From Chelativorans xinjiangensis (lineage in GTDB: Bacteria > Pseudomonadota > Alphaproteobacteria > Rhizobiales > Rhizobiaceae), in NCBI RefSeq assembly GCF_009812055.1, contig NZ_WQNH01000004.1, positions 1 to 64,000 of the forward strand: a stretch of 64,000 nucleotides of DNA, written 5' to 3'. Each line of letters begins with the position of its first letter. Position 1 is the stretch's first letter. Positions 31,433 to 41,494 of the stretch are shown one piece after another. The position numbers and the translations under genes are program-made. The notes beneath the pieces are model-generated. The model saw only the letters and a program-made list of their open reading frames with translations. It searched no databases and had not been told where the DNA came from.

Positions 31433-31947
31433 TGGTTGTTCCTCATTGGTTGTCCGGCCGGCGATGGCGGCGCGTTTCTCTTGGGGGAGATCGCCACTTC
31501 CATCCATACCGGCGGCGGTGAAGGCCTCCTCCGTCACATCCGGAACCACCCTTGCAGCTCCTCGAACGTAACCGTTCCGCTCTGGTCGATATCGACAGAA
31601 CCGAGCGCTGCAAGAAGATGTTTCATCAGGATGGCCCTCCACCTGTTGACGGCAGACCGATACGATTACCTGCCGCTTCCACCCCCGCGCAAAGACGGTA
31701 GAAGGGAAAGTGAGGGGGAAATTCGGCCGAGAATCCTCTAATTTATTTTTATAAGTAATCATTTGTTTCAGTGGGAAATAATCTATTCCTCGTGAGTGCT
31801 TGCGATCAGGGAATAAAAATCGCCGTAATATTCATTTGAGTGGTTGAACGAGAGCCTTCCAAACGCCTGTGGCCGCCTGCTTTTGTTCCAGGGAACGGAT
31901 TTTGCCCTTGCGTCGGCAGCCCGGAGAATATAGGGCTTTGCGCGGTT
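31433..31947. other. Mostly non-coding region with an EF-hand relic, upstream of tRNA-Pro
   Basis: Apart from the short EF-hand frame at 31534-31626, nothing coding is supported. Positions 31735-31840 are unusually AT-rich for this genome (TTATTTTTATAAG and similar). This is the probable promoter area of tRNA-Pro and perhaps of unlisted short transcripts. Confidence 0.45.
31534..31626 (-). pseudogene. Short EF-hand fragment, probably a decayed EF-hand protein
   Basis: A 30-codon frame contains a textbook EF-hand loop, DIDQSGTVTFEE, with all calcium ligands in order (positions 1, 3, 5, 12). A GGAGG site lies nine bases before the ATG. The frame stops at TGA, but in the next frame the DNA continues as EEAFTAAGMDGSGDLPQEK, which resembles a second EF-hand loop with ligand positions 1 and 12 lost (Gly and Lys). 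The simplest reading is a two-EF-hand gene broken by a frameshift. A genuine 30-residue peptide cannot be excluded. Confidence 0.5.
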
Positions 31948-33299
<1,352 letters not shown>

Positions 33300-33303
<4 letters not shown>

Positions 33304-34832
33304 TAGGCGTTTTCCGTGTCGAGAAGGCGGATCGGCGTCAGGAACAGGATCCTGAGGTCGAACAGAAGCGACCAGTTCTCGATGTAGTGGAGGTCGTACT
33401 CGGTGCGCTTCCTGATCTTTTCTTCCGTATCGAGCTCGCCGCGCCAGCCGTTGATCTGCGCCCAGCCCGTCACGCCGGGCTTCACCCGGTGGCGGGCGAA
33501 ATAGCCGTCCACCACCTCGTCGAACAGACGATTATGCGCCTCGGCCGCCACCGCATGCGGGCGCGGGCCGACGAGCGAAAGGCTGCCGAAGAGCGCGTTG
33601 AAGAACTGCGGCAGCTCGTCGATGGAGGTCCTGCGGATGAAGCGGCCGACGCGGGTCACGCGCGGGTCGCCCTTCGTCACCGCCTTCCTTGCCGTCGGGT
33701 CGCACTGGTCGGCATACATGGAGCGGAACTTGTAGACCTCGATCTCCTCGTTGTTGAAGCCGTGCCGCCTCTGCTTGAAGAGGACGGGGCCCTTGCTGTC
33801 GAGCTTGATGGCGATGGCCGTCGCCAGCATCACCGGCGAGAAGACGGCGATGCCGATGAGGCTGAAGACGATGTCGAAGGCGCGCTTGGCGACCTTGTCC
33901 CAGTCGTTGATCGGGCGGTCGAAGATGTCCAGCATCGGCACCGAGCCGATGTAGGAATAGGCGCGCGGGCGGAAGTGCAGGTGGTTCGAGTGCGCCGACA
34001 GCCGGATGTCGATGGGCAGCACCCACAGCTGGCGCAGCATCGCTAGGACACGCGCCTCCGCGGTGATCGGCAGCGACACGATCATCATGTCGATGCGGGC
34101 GATGCGGGCGAACTCGATCAATTCGGCCACCGTGCCGAGCTTCGGGTAGCCGGCGACGACGGGCGGCGAGCGCGAGTCGTCGCGGTCGTCGAAGATGCCG
34201 CAGATGCGGATGTCGTTATAGGGCTGCTGCTCGATGGCGCGGATGAGGGTCTCGGCGTTCTTGCCGCCGCCGACGATGACGGCACGGCGCTCGATACGCC
34301 CGTTGCGCGCCCAGCGGCGGAAGAGGTGCGCGGCCGCCAGCCGCAGGACGATGATGATGATGAGCCCGCTGACATACCAGGTGCCGAGCCAGAAGCGCGA
34401 GAACTCCGAGGAGATCTTCAGGAAGAACAGCGCCACGGTCAGAAGCGCGAAGGTGCCCGACCAGATGATGAAGATGCGCCCGGCCTGGGAAAGCGGGCTG
34501 CGCAATGCCGACAGCTGGTAGCAGTCGGACACCTCCATGAGCAAGACGGCCACAAGAGCCACGCCGACGATGATGAGCGGATACTGCACGAACAGATGCG
34601 TCGTCAGCCCCACATGGCCGGCATAGAGCTGCAGACCGGCAAGGAGGAGCACGGCGAATTCGATCAGCCGCATCACGCCGCTCACCATGACCGGGGACAA
34701 GGTGTCCTGGCGGTATTGCTGCGCTACCTGCCTCGCCACGGGGCCGAGATTCGGCTTCTGCCGCTGGCGCGGCCCTTCCGCCTGGCCGCGCGCGCCGTTC
34801 CTGTAGCGGTGGATGGGGTCGATGTTGTTCAT
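33300..34832 (-). CDS. Undecaprenyl-phosphate sugar phosphotransferase (WcaJ/ExoY-like)
   Basis: This enzyme starts exopolysaccharide repeat units by moving a hexose-1-phosphate, often glucose or galactose, to undecaprenyl phosphate. The 510-residue protein has an N-terminal group of about four to five membrane helices (residues about 45-165), a middle nucleotide-binding-like domain (VIVGGGKNAETLIRAIEQQ) and the catalytic C-terminal domain, with KRAFDIVFSLIGI, GPVLFKQRRHGFNN, VYKFRSM and SIDELPQFFNALFG. ATG at 34832 is chosen over a TTG 12 bases earlier. It couples to the ligase gene. Confidence 0.93.
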
Positions 34833-34948
34833 GGGGCATAACAACCGGTTTATAGGCGGATAGCACCAAGGGCCCTAAGATTCCCTTGATGCGCTTCGCT
34901 GTTGTTGAAGGATCGGAGGATTGGCTTGCGGGGTCGGGGACTTATCCC

Positions 34949-36079
34949 TCAGCGCCCGAGCGTCTCGCGGTAGATCGCCTCGATCCTGCCGGTCATGACG
35001 TCGACGCCGAAGCGGGCCTTCAGTTCCTCGCGCGACGGCATCTTGCAGCGGTAGGCCGCCTCGTCGGCGAGCACGGCTGTCATCTTCGCGGCGAGCGCGG
35101 CGGTGGCGGGGGCACACAGGGCGGGTGAACCTTCCCCCAAGATTTCCGGAATGCCGCCGACGGCGGTGGCGATGAGGGGTTTGCCCGCCGCCAGCGCCTC
35201 CAGGACGATATAGGGCATCGCCTCCGCCCGCGACGGGACAACCATGGTGCGGCCGAGCGCGAAGGCCTGGCGCACCGGCATCGCCGGGCGGAAGGTGATC
35301 CTTGTTGAAAAGCCGAGCGCGTCCGCCTGGGCGGCATACCTGTCGCGCCCGTCGCCATCCCCCACCATCACGGCCGAAAGCGTCCGCCCGGTCTGCTCTT
35401 CCGCCGTCTTGAGCGCATCGATGAAGAGGTCCGGCCCCTTCAGATCGCGCATCATGCCGATATAGACGAAGTCCGCCGCCTGCGGCGCGTCGACGACCGG
35501 CGCGAACTCCCCGGCGCGCAAGCCGTTGTAGACGAGGCTCGTCGGCGCGCGCGGACCGCCGATCTTTTGCTTATAGGCGCGCCGCTCGTAATCCGAGACG
35601 AACAGGATGTGGTCGGTCAGCCGCTCCATGAGCGCCTCGAGCGCGAAGAAGAAGCGGCCTACCGGCGTCTCGGCGTCGTAGTGCAGGCTGCCGCCATGGG
35701 GCGAATAGAGGCGGGCGACCGGGCGGCGGCTGACGCGCATCGCGGTGCCGAAAAGCCGTGCATAGGCGCCGCCCTTGGCGCCGTGCCCGTGCAGGACGTC
35801 CGGCCGCAAGCGCCGGACGATCCTCAGCGACCGCAAGGCCGCGCCGAGATCGCCGGGTCCGATGTGGCGCTGTATCGGCGTGCGGGTGACGCCGAGCGCC
35901 AGGATATCCTGGATCTCGGCGAAGAGCCGATCCTCGAAAGCGCCGCCGGTGGTGGAATCGCAGACGATGCCGACCTCGTGGCCGGCGGCGACCTGCGCCT
36001 CGCACAAATCCCGCACATGGCGGAAGATGCCGCCGACCGGCGAGCGGAAGCAATGGACGATGCGCAGGCCGTGGGTCAC
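34949..36079 (-). CDS. Glycosyltransferase family 4 protein
   Basis: A 376-residue GT-B-fold retaining glycosyltransferase, likely cytosolic, adding a sugar to the lipid-linked repeat unit. It shows an N-terminal GGIFRHVRDL acceptor loop, the inter-domain YSPHGGSLHY, the donor-binding FVYIGMMRDLKGPDLFIDAL and the EX7E motif (EAMPYIVLE) followed by ALAAGKPLIAT. It begins at GTG 22 bp after the export lipoprotein gene. Donor sugar cannot be predicted. It is the only ordinary glycosyltransferase in the cluster. Confidence 0.92.
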   Translation of the reverse strand: MTHGLRIVHCFRSPVGGIFRHVRDLCEAQVAAGHEVGIVCDSTTGGAFEDRLFAEIQDILALGVTRTPIQRHIGPGDLGAALRSLRIVRRLRPDVLHGHGAKGGAYARLFGTAMRVSRRPVARLYSPHGGSLHYDAETPVGRFFFALEALMERLTDHILFVSDYERRAYKQKIGGPRAPTSLVYNGLRAGEFAPVVDAPQAADFVYIGMMRDLKGPDLFIDALKTAEEQTGRTLSAVMVGDGDGRDRYAAQADALGFSTRITFRPAMPVRQAFALGRTMVVPSRAEAMPYIVLEALAAGKPLIATAVGGIPEILGEGSPALCAPATAALAAKMTAVLADEAAYRCKMPSREELKARFGVDVMTGRIEAIYRETLGR

Positions 36080-36101
36080 CGGACGCCAGACGCCGACACG
36101 G

Positions 36102-36665
36102 TCAGAACAGTCTTTCGCGCACGTAGACCGTGTCGCCGGGAAGCAGCGGATCGGACGTGACGACGCTGCCGGTCAGGATCTCGCCGTTGATCTGGCGGGT
36201 GACGTCCACCAACGCCTGGTTGGCGCGCGGGGTGAAGCCGCCGGCCGCCGCGACGGCCTTCTGGACGGTCATGCCGGGCACGTAGGAATACTGCCCGGGA
36301 GCGCCCACTTCGCCCATGATGAAGATCGGCCGGTAGCGGTCGACCTCCACCGTCACATCGGGATCGCGCAGGTAGCCCTGGCGCAGCTTCTGCGCGACCT
36401 GCTGCTCGATCTGGTTGGCCGTAAAGCCGCGCGCCGGCACGGAGCCGACCAGCGGGAAGGCGATGTAGCCCGCCTGGTCGACGCTGTAGGTGTTGGAGAG
36501 GTTCTGCTGGTCGAAGACCGTGATGCGCAGCCGGTCGCCCGCGTCCATCACATAGGGCTGGTAGAGCGCCTCGTGAAAGGCCGGCGGGGCAGGGCGGTAG
36601 CCCGAGCAGCCCGCAACGGCAACGCTCGCTGCAAGCCCGAGGAGGAATGAAGTCGGATGTTTCAT
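36102..36665 (-). CDS. Polysaccharide export outer-membrane lipoprotein (Wza/ExoF-like)
   Basis: A 187-residue lipoprotein with signal peptide ending SVAVAGC, then the Poly_export domain (YVMDAGDRLRITVFDQQNLS, YSVDQAGYIAFPLVG) and an SLBB domain (IFIMGEVGAPGQYSYVPG, VQKAVAAAGG). It would form or line the outer-membrane exit channel for the polymer. It lacks the long C-terminal region of E. coli Wza, as in ExoF-like proteins. ATG at 36665 is preferred to the GTG at 36677 because it starts the signal peptide cleanly. It heads the minus-strand cluster. Confidence 0.92.
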   Translation of the reverse strand: MKHPTSFLLGLAASVAVAGCSGYRPAPPAFHEALYQPYVMDAGDRLRITVFDQQNLSNTYSVDQAGYIAFPLVGSVPARGFTANQIEQQVAQKLRQGYLRDPDVTVEVDRYRPIFIMGEVGAPGQYSYVPGMTVQKAVAAAGGFTPRANQALVDVTRQINGEILTGSVVTSDPLLPGDTVYVRERLF

Positions 36666-36720
36666 GGCCGGATACACACTTCTCTGCCGGAGCCCCCGAT
36701 GCGCCAGAGCTTCATGACCT

Positions 36721-36820
36721 GCCCGGTTATTGGCTCATCAGGGTTAATGCAGGGTTAAGCGCCCGGTTATGGGTGGCTTGGGGCGGCACGGGGGGGCGTG
36801 CGCGATTAACCCCCTGGTTA
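36721..36820. promoter_or_regulatory. Divergent exopolysaccharide promoter region with a CtrA-type box
   Basis: An exact TTAA-N7-TTAA box lies at 36744-36758, the consensus for CtrA in alphaproteobacteria. It is embedded in paired direct repeats: AGGGTTAA at 36740 and 36751, and GCCCGGTTAT at 36721 and 36761. A further TTAACCC occurs at 36806-36812. The region separates the export lipoprotein gene (minus) from the chain-length co-polymerase gene (plus), so one regulator could govern both directions. Confidence 0.5.
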
Positions 36821-36866
36821 CCATGTGGGTTTACCTTCACGCCGGAAGACTCCGGAGTGCGGCGCA

Positions 36867-38969
36867 ATGACCAGCGGTGGGAAGATGGCTAACGACGTGG
36901 ACGTCGACCTCGGCCATTTGTTCGCGAGCCTTAGGCGCAAATGGTGGCGCATCGCCTTCTTCGCGTTTGCTATTACGGCGATCGCCTTCATGCTCGCGGC
37001 GATGGCCACTCCGCACTACCGCGCCGAGACGAGGGTGCTCATCGAGGTTGGCGAATCGGTCTACACGCGCCCGCAGGCGGCCGATACCGGCGAGCGGGCG
37101 TCGTTGGACGCAGAGAGCGTGGCCAGCCAGGTCGAGGTCATAGCCTCCACCCAGATTCTGACGCAGGTGGCACGGGAGCTCGATCTTGCCAGCCGCGAGG
37201 AGTTCGAGGCGGACGGGCAGTCGCTCCTCGACCGGGTGCTTGTCATCATCGGTCTTAAAAGAGATGCCGGCGCCATCCCGCCGGAGGAGCGGGTGCTCGA
37301 TACCTTCCGTGAGAAACTCGAAGTCTACCGCGTCGAAAATTCCCGCGTCATCGTCATCCGCTTTTCCTCGGAGGATCCGGAACTGGCGGCGCGTGTGCCC
37401 AATGCCATCGCCGACGCCTATGTGGCGAGCCAGCGCGCGGCGAAGGCGGAGTCCAACGAGAACGCCACGGAATGGCTGGAGCCGGAGATCGCCGACTTGG
37501 GCGACCGCGTAAAGGAGGCGGAGGCGCGGGTTGCCGAGTTCCGCGCCCGGTCGGACCTTTTGATCGGCCAGAACAACACGGTGCTCGCCACGCAGCAACT
37601 GTCCGAATTATCGAGCGAACTGTCGCGGGTGCGCGCCAACCGCTCGGCGGCCGAAGCCAGGGGCCAGACGGTACGCGCCGCCATAGAGCAGGGCGCGGCG
37701 CTGGAGACAGTCCCGGAGGTGCTGGCCTCCAACCTCATACAGCGGCTGCGCGAGCGGCAGGTGGAGCTCAGGGCGCAGATCGCCGACTTGTCGACGTCGC
37801 TTCTGGACAACCACCCGCATATCAAGGCGCTGCAGTCCCAGCTTGCCGATCTCGACGCGCAGATCCGCATCGAGGCGCGCAAGGTGCTGGAGGGGCTGGA
37901 GCAGGAGGCTGAAATGGCACGCCTGCGCGAGCGCGAGCTGACCGCCGATCTCAACACGCTGAAGGCCGAATCGGCCCGCGCCGACGAGGAGCAGGTGGAA
38001 CTGCGTGCGCTGGAGCGCGAGGCCGCCGCCCAGCGCCAGCTTCTGGAATCCTATCTTACGCGCTACCGCGAGGCGGCCGCCCGCGGCGACCGCAACTATC
38101 TGCCGGTGGATGCACGCATCTTCTCGCGCGCCATCACGCCCTCCGAGCCCTACTTCCCGAAGATCCTGCCCATCACCCTTGCCGCCTTCGCCGGTTCTCT
38201 CCTCCTGATGGGTATCGTGGTCTTGCTGCAGGAGCTCTTCAGCGGCCGCGCCCTGCGCCCGGCCACCGGCGACATCGAGCCGGTGCCCCAGGTGCGGATG
38301 CCTGCCACGGCCGAAGACGTGCCGCCCGCTCCGCCCGCACCGCCCGCGCCGGCCGCGCCGGCCATCGGCAGCCTCGGCGAGGTGAACGTCGAGGCCGCCG
38401 CCGAGGCACTGATCTCGACCGGCGTGGCGCGTGCCATCTTCATCTCGCCCGAGGGCGACGAGGCCGCCGCGACGGCCGTTCTCGTGGCGCGCGAGGTGGC
38501 CGACGCGGGGCTGCGCGTCCTCCTCCTGGACCTGACGGCCTCCGGCGCCGTTTCACGGCCGACACTGGAAAGCAAGATCTATCCCGGCATCACCAATCTC
38601 CTGGCGGCCGAGGCCCAGTTCGCCGATGTCATCCATGCCGACCTTTATTCGGCCTGCCACGTCATTCCCATCGGCACGGCCGAACCCGACCGCGCCATGC
38701 GCGGCATCGACCGCCTTCCCATCATCATGAACTCGCTGACCACCGCCTACGACCTGGTGGTGGCCGAGTGCGGCGCCGCCGATGCCCCGGCGATCGAGCG
38801 CCTCATGGACGACGACACCCGGGTGCTGGTGAGCGTTCTCGACCCGAAGGAAGAGAGCGTCGTCGCCGCGGCATCGGAGTTGCAGGAAGAGGGCTTCGGC
38901 ACGCCGCTTCTGGTGACGCCGGCAGGCTACATTTCCCCGGCCGCCCCTCCCGGCCGCGACGTGGCCTGA
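36867..38969 (+). CDS. GumC/ExoP-like polysaccharide co-polymerase with a degenerate kinase-like domain
   Basis: The product (700 residues from ATG 36867; MANDV at 36885 is an alternative) is a Wzz-type inner-membrane protein controlling polymer length and export. TM1 is at about 24-46. A periplasmic Wzz/GNVR region with long coiled coils fills about 140-420, and TM2 is at about 429-458. A proline/alanine linker follows, then a cytoplasmic domain (about 503-700) resembling BY-kinases. That domain lacks a P-loop: the site reads ISPEGDEAAATA with no Lys-Ser/Thr, the Walker A' position reads LLLDLTASGA, and no C-terminal tyrosine cluster is seen. It is divergent from the export lipoprotein gene. 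Confidence 0.88.
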   Translation: MTSGGKMANDVDVDLGHLFASLRRKWWRIAFFAFAITAIAFMLAAMATPHYRAETRVLIEVGESVYTRPQAADTGERASLDAESVASQVEVIASTQILTQVARELDLASREEFEADGQSLLDRVLVIIGLKRDAGAIPPEERVLDTFREKLEVYRVENSRVIVIRFSSEDPELAARVPNAIADAYVASQRAAKAESNENATEWLEPEIADLGDRVKEAEARVAEFRARSDLLIGQNNTVLATQQLSELSSELSRVRANRSAAEARGQTVRAAIEQGAALETVPEVLASNLIQRLRERQVELRAQIADLSTSLLDNHPHIKALQSQLADLDAQIRIEARKVLEGLEQEAEMARLRERELTADLNTLKAESARADEEQVELRALEREAAAQRQLLESYLTRYREAAARGDRNYLPVDARIFSRAITPSEPYFPKILPITLAAFAGSLLLMGIVVLLQELFSGRALRPATGDIEPVPQVRMPATAEDVPPAPPAPPAPAAPAIGSLGEVNVEAAAEALISTGVARAIFISPEGDEAAATAVLVAREVADAGLRVLLLDLTASGAVSRPTLESKIYPGITNLLAAEAQFADVIHADLYSACHVIPIGTAEPDRAMRGIDRLPIIMNSLTTAYDLVVAECGAADAPAIERLMDDDTRVLVSVLDPKEESVVAAASELQEEGFGTPLLVTPAGYISPAAPPGRDVA

Positions 38970-38980
38970 CCGCCGGAGCG

Positions 38981-39465
38981 GGCAGGGCTATTATCGCAAT
39001 CTTTGTTCGGCTTCGCCGGAACCCCACCCTCAATCCCTCCCCTCAGGGGCTCAGGGGCTCAGGGGCTACAGCATTCACACATCTTGCCAGAGCCAACGCT
39101 GGTGAAGACGTGCCAAGGGAGATGAAGGGCGCCCATTCCTCGCCCCCACGGAGTGGGGGAGAGGTGGATCGGCCGAAGGCCGAGACGGTGAGGGGGCCGG
39201 CTCGGGGGCGCCATTTGCGCGGTGTTGCCCACGGCCGGTGCCTTGTCGGATCGAGGCGGGAGCTGATGGAAGAGGCGGCGCCTTCGCCCCCTCACCGACC
39301 CCGCTACACGGGGCCACCTCTCCCCCACATTCGTGGGGGCGAGGAGTTGCCGGCCGCAACGCCGGCGCCTTCCCACCCTCGATGTGTGAATCCTATAGCC
39401 CTTGAGGGGGGATTGAGGGTGGGGGTCAAACAGACTGAACGAAAGCCATATGCGATAGCCCTGCC
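38981..39465. repeat. MITE-like inverted-repeat element, family A, copy 2 (interrupted)
   Basis: The outer ends are GGCAGGGCTAT (38981-38991) and ATAGCCCTGCC (39455-39465), exact complements. Inside the left end comes TCTTTGTTCGGCTTCGCCGG and inside the right end CATATGCGATAGCC, both shared with the 169-bp element at 2668-2836. The middle is split by another inverted-repeat element (39073-39391). An 8-bp unit TCAGGGGC is repeated three times at 39043-39066. Confidence 0.75.
39073..39391. repeat. Inner inverted-repeat element nested in the family A element
   Basis: Terminal inverted repeats ATTCACACATC (39073-39083) and GATGTGTGAAT (39381-39391) are exact. Sub-terminal arms carry CTCGCCCCCACG...GTGGGGG and CCCCCAC...GTGGGGGCGAG. 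The 319-bp element has no coding capacity. CTA occurs close to both boundaries and could be a short target duplication, but this is uncertain. Confidence 0.7.
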
Positions 39466-39528
39466 GTAGCGGGCGGCCGCGTCTTCGGTTAGCTTCGGGG
39501 CCGGTTCACCGTTTCGAGGAGCGAGGGC

Positions 39529-39840
39529 ATGATCGTCGAATATATCCGTTATGTCTTGAAGGACCACTCGGCCGAGGAACTGCGCACGGCCTACGAGAAG
39601 GCGGGAGCCCATTTGCGCGCCGCGCCGGAATGCCTCGGCTATGAGCTTTCCCAGTGCGACGAGGATGCCTCGAACGTCACGCTTCGCATCCTCTGGACAT
39701 CGGCGGAAGCGCATATGAAGGGCTTTCGCACCGGCCCCAATTTCCCGCCCTTTCTGGCGCTCATCCGCCCGTTCATCGGCGAGATCGCCGAAATGCGCCA
39801 CTACACGCCGACGGATGTCGCGTGGGATCGGCGTGTCTAG
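39529..39840 (+). CDS. Antibiotic biosynthesis monooxygenase (ABM) fold protein
   Basis: A 103-residue ferredoxin-like alpha/beta protein resembling the ABM family (YgiN/HmoA-like dimers). It starts MIVEYIRYVLK, has the PECLGYELSQCDED strand pair and SAEAHMKGFRTGPNF, and ends with IRPFIGEIAEMRHY. Family members act as quinol monooxygenases, heme oxygenases or unknowns. No catalytic assignment is possible. It converges with the acyltransferase gene, leaving six bases between the two stops. Confidence 0.75.
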   Translation: MIVEYIRYVLKDHSAEELRTAYEKAGAHLRAAPECLGYELSQCDEDASNVTLRILWTSAEAHMKGFRTGPNFPPFLALIRPFIGEIAEMRHYTPTDVAWDRRV

Positions 39841-39846
39841 ATCGGA

Positions 39847-41037
39847 TCAGTCGGACCGCCCGCGCGCGATCCTGCGCAGCCGTCGGACCAGGCTTGCCGC
39901 CGCGGGGTCGTTCTTGACCATGCGTTTCAGCCGCACGAGTGCGCGGTAGCCCACCGCAAGCAGCTTTCCCTTGAGAGTGAGGCCGGCGAAGACGTCCGCG
40001 TGGCTGGTTTCCATGCCGCACCAAAGCCGCTTGTAGGGCTCGTCGCCGACGCTGAGGTCGTAGACCGCCAGGCCCTCCGCACAGGCGGCCTGGATGTTCT
40101 CGTAGAAGAGGAACTCGCCGGGGCTGAAACTGACGAGCTCGTCCTGGGCGAAGGTGCTGAACTCGCAGATGATGCTGTCGCTGGTACGGCTGGAGCCGGT
40201 AACGGCGCGCAGGATTCCGCCCACCTCCAGCCCATGCAGAACGAAGGGCGGCGCCTCTTGGCCAAGGGCCGCCCGGAAAAGGGTGCGCCAGCGTGTCCGC
40301 ACCTCGGGCGCGGCGAAGACGTCGGCTATTCCCAATTCGGCAAAGCGCGCGTGCTTCAGCGTGAAGAACCTGTCGAGCAAGGCGTCGACCTCCTCCACGT
40401 TACGCGCTTCAAGGCGGCGGTAGCCTCCCGCCGCCTCGAACTTGCGGGCGTGAGCGCGGTGCTTCTTGCTCTTGCGTTTGCCGCTGGTCTGGAGCATCGC
40501 GTCGAGGCCACCGGAAAGATCGGCGGCGAGCGCGATGTTGGGGCTCATGGTGTGGGGAAGGGCGAGCGTCGGGTTCGGCAGGCCTTCGAAGGTCTTCCTC
40601 TGCCGCTCAAGCGACAGCATGTCGATATCGGGCCGGGCCTCGCGGATTGCCGTCACGAGCGCCGTCATGGCAGCGTCCGCGGTATCGAAAGCGGGACCCA
40701 CCGCCGGAAAGTTGCCGTTGGCATGCGTTCCGCCGGCAAAACGCGCGACGCGGAACGGGCCCTTGCGCCCGATCTCAAGGGCCAGCGCCATTGCCGGCCG
40801 CCCGTTCCGTTCGAGAAGGGCGATCAGCCCGTCCTCACCGGTGCCCTCAAGCCACGCGGCCGCCCACATCGGGCTCTGGGTGGGCGAATGGACGGTGTCC
40901 GCGCAGAAGGCGGCGTAGGCTTCGAGCGCCGCCCCGTCTGCAGGCAATATGCGCGCCGAGAAGGCCGAGCGCGCGGCGGCGGCGGGCCGTTCGGCGTGCG
41001 GCGTTTCCTGCTTGGAAAAGGATGCGGCGTCCACCAT
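39847..41037 (-). CDS. FemAB/BioF2-like GNAT-fold acyltransferase
   Basis: A 396-residue protein of the Acetyltransf_6 (CelD/BcsL-like) group. The N-terminal half holds an HSPTQSPMWAAAWLE segment and a MLSLERQRKTFEGLPNP region. The C-terminal GNAT-like domain has KSKKHRAHARKFEAAGG, LDRFFTLKHARFAELG and YDLSVGDEPYKRLWC, typical for the family. Such proteins are frequent in polysaccharide clusters and may acylate sugars. Its position beside the exopolysaccharide genes makes that the best guess. ATG at 41037 begins MVDAASF. Confidence 0.85.
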   Translation of the reverse strand: MVDAASFSKQETPHAERPAAAARSAFSARILPADGAALEAYAAFCADTVHSPTQSPMWAAAWLEGTGEDGLIALLERNGRPAMALALEIGRKGPFRVARFAGGTHANGNFPAVGPAFDTADAAMTALVTAIREARPDIDMLSLERQRKTFEGLPNPTLALPHTMSPNIALAADLSGGLDAMLQTSGKRKSKKHRAHARKFEAAGGYRRLEARNVEEVDALLDRFFTLKHARFAELGIADVFAAPEVRTRWRTLFRAALGQEAPPFVLHGLEVGGILRAVTGSSRTSDSIICEFSTFAQDELVSFSPGEFLFYENIQAACAEGLAVYDLSVGDEPYKRLWCGMETSHADVFAGLTLKGKLLAVGYRALVRLKRMVKNDPAAASLVRRLRRIARGRSD

Positions 41038-41113
41038 GACGAAGCCTGATTTTGCGTATTTTCCCGTACCTTACCGGCAAAAGATGAATCAAAGCTCGAC
41101 GGGAGGAGGAACG

Positions 41114-41332
41114 TCAGTCGGCCGGGCGCCGCGGCTTTCCTTCCATCCATTTGACCAGAAGCATGGCCGGCAGAACCCACAGAAGCCCCGTCACCAGATA
41201 ATAGATCAGGTGCACCAGCGCGCTCTTGTCGGCGAGCTGCGCGACGGCGACCGCCGTGGAGACGATGGCATAGACGACGACCAGCGCCACCAGCGCTACC
41301 ATGCCGACGAATTTCCTCAGGCGTGTGGGCAT
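41114..41332 (-). CDS. DUF2842 domain membrane protein
   Basis: A 72-residue protein with two membrane helices (KFVGMVALVALVVVYAIVS and LIYYLVTGLLWVLPAMLLV) and a basic tail GKPRRPAD. This is the small DUF2842 family, which I recall beside ctaA in alphaproteobacteria. Function is unknown; a link to cytochrome oxidase assembly is only suggested by position. AGAGGA lies eight bases before the ATG. It is divergent from ctaA. Confidence 0.8.
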   Translation of the reverse strand: MPTRLRKFVGMVALVALVVVYAIVSTAVAVAQLADKSALVHLIYYLVTGLLWVLPAMLLVKWMEGKPRRPAD

Positions 41333-41494
41333 CGCGAAATCCTCTCGGGCGCTGCATAGCGCAATACGCGGCCGCCCGACAGGCCAATATTGCCGCAGCG
41401 GGAGGCTCGGCGCGACCGCATGTCGCCGCGGGCAGGCTTGCAAGCCGGGCGGCTTTGCGGCACCTACCTTTTGGATTTCCGATTGGACAACGAG

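Larger units (their letters stand above)
38970..39528. other. Gene-free interval filled by nested repeat elements
   Basis: The 559-bp gap is almost wholly taken up by the nested inverted-repeat elements at 38981-39465. Positions 39466-39528 form the short leader of the next gene, with an AGGAGCGAGGGC ribosome-site region. The open frames here are short, GC-biased and unsupported. Confidence 0.7.
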
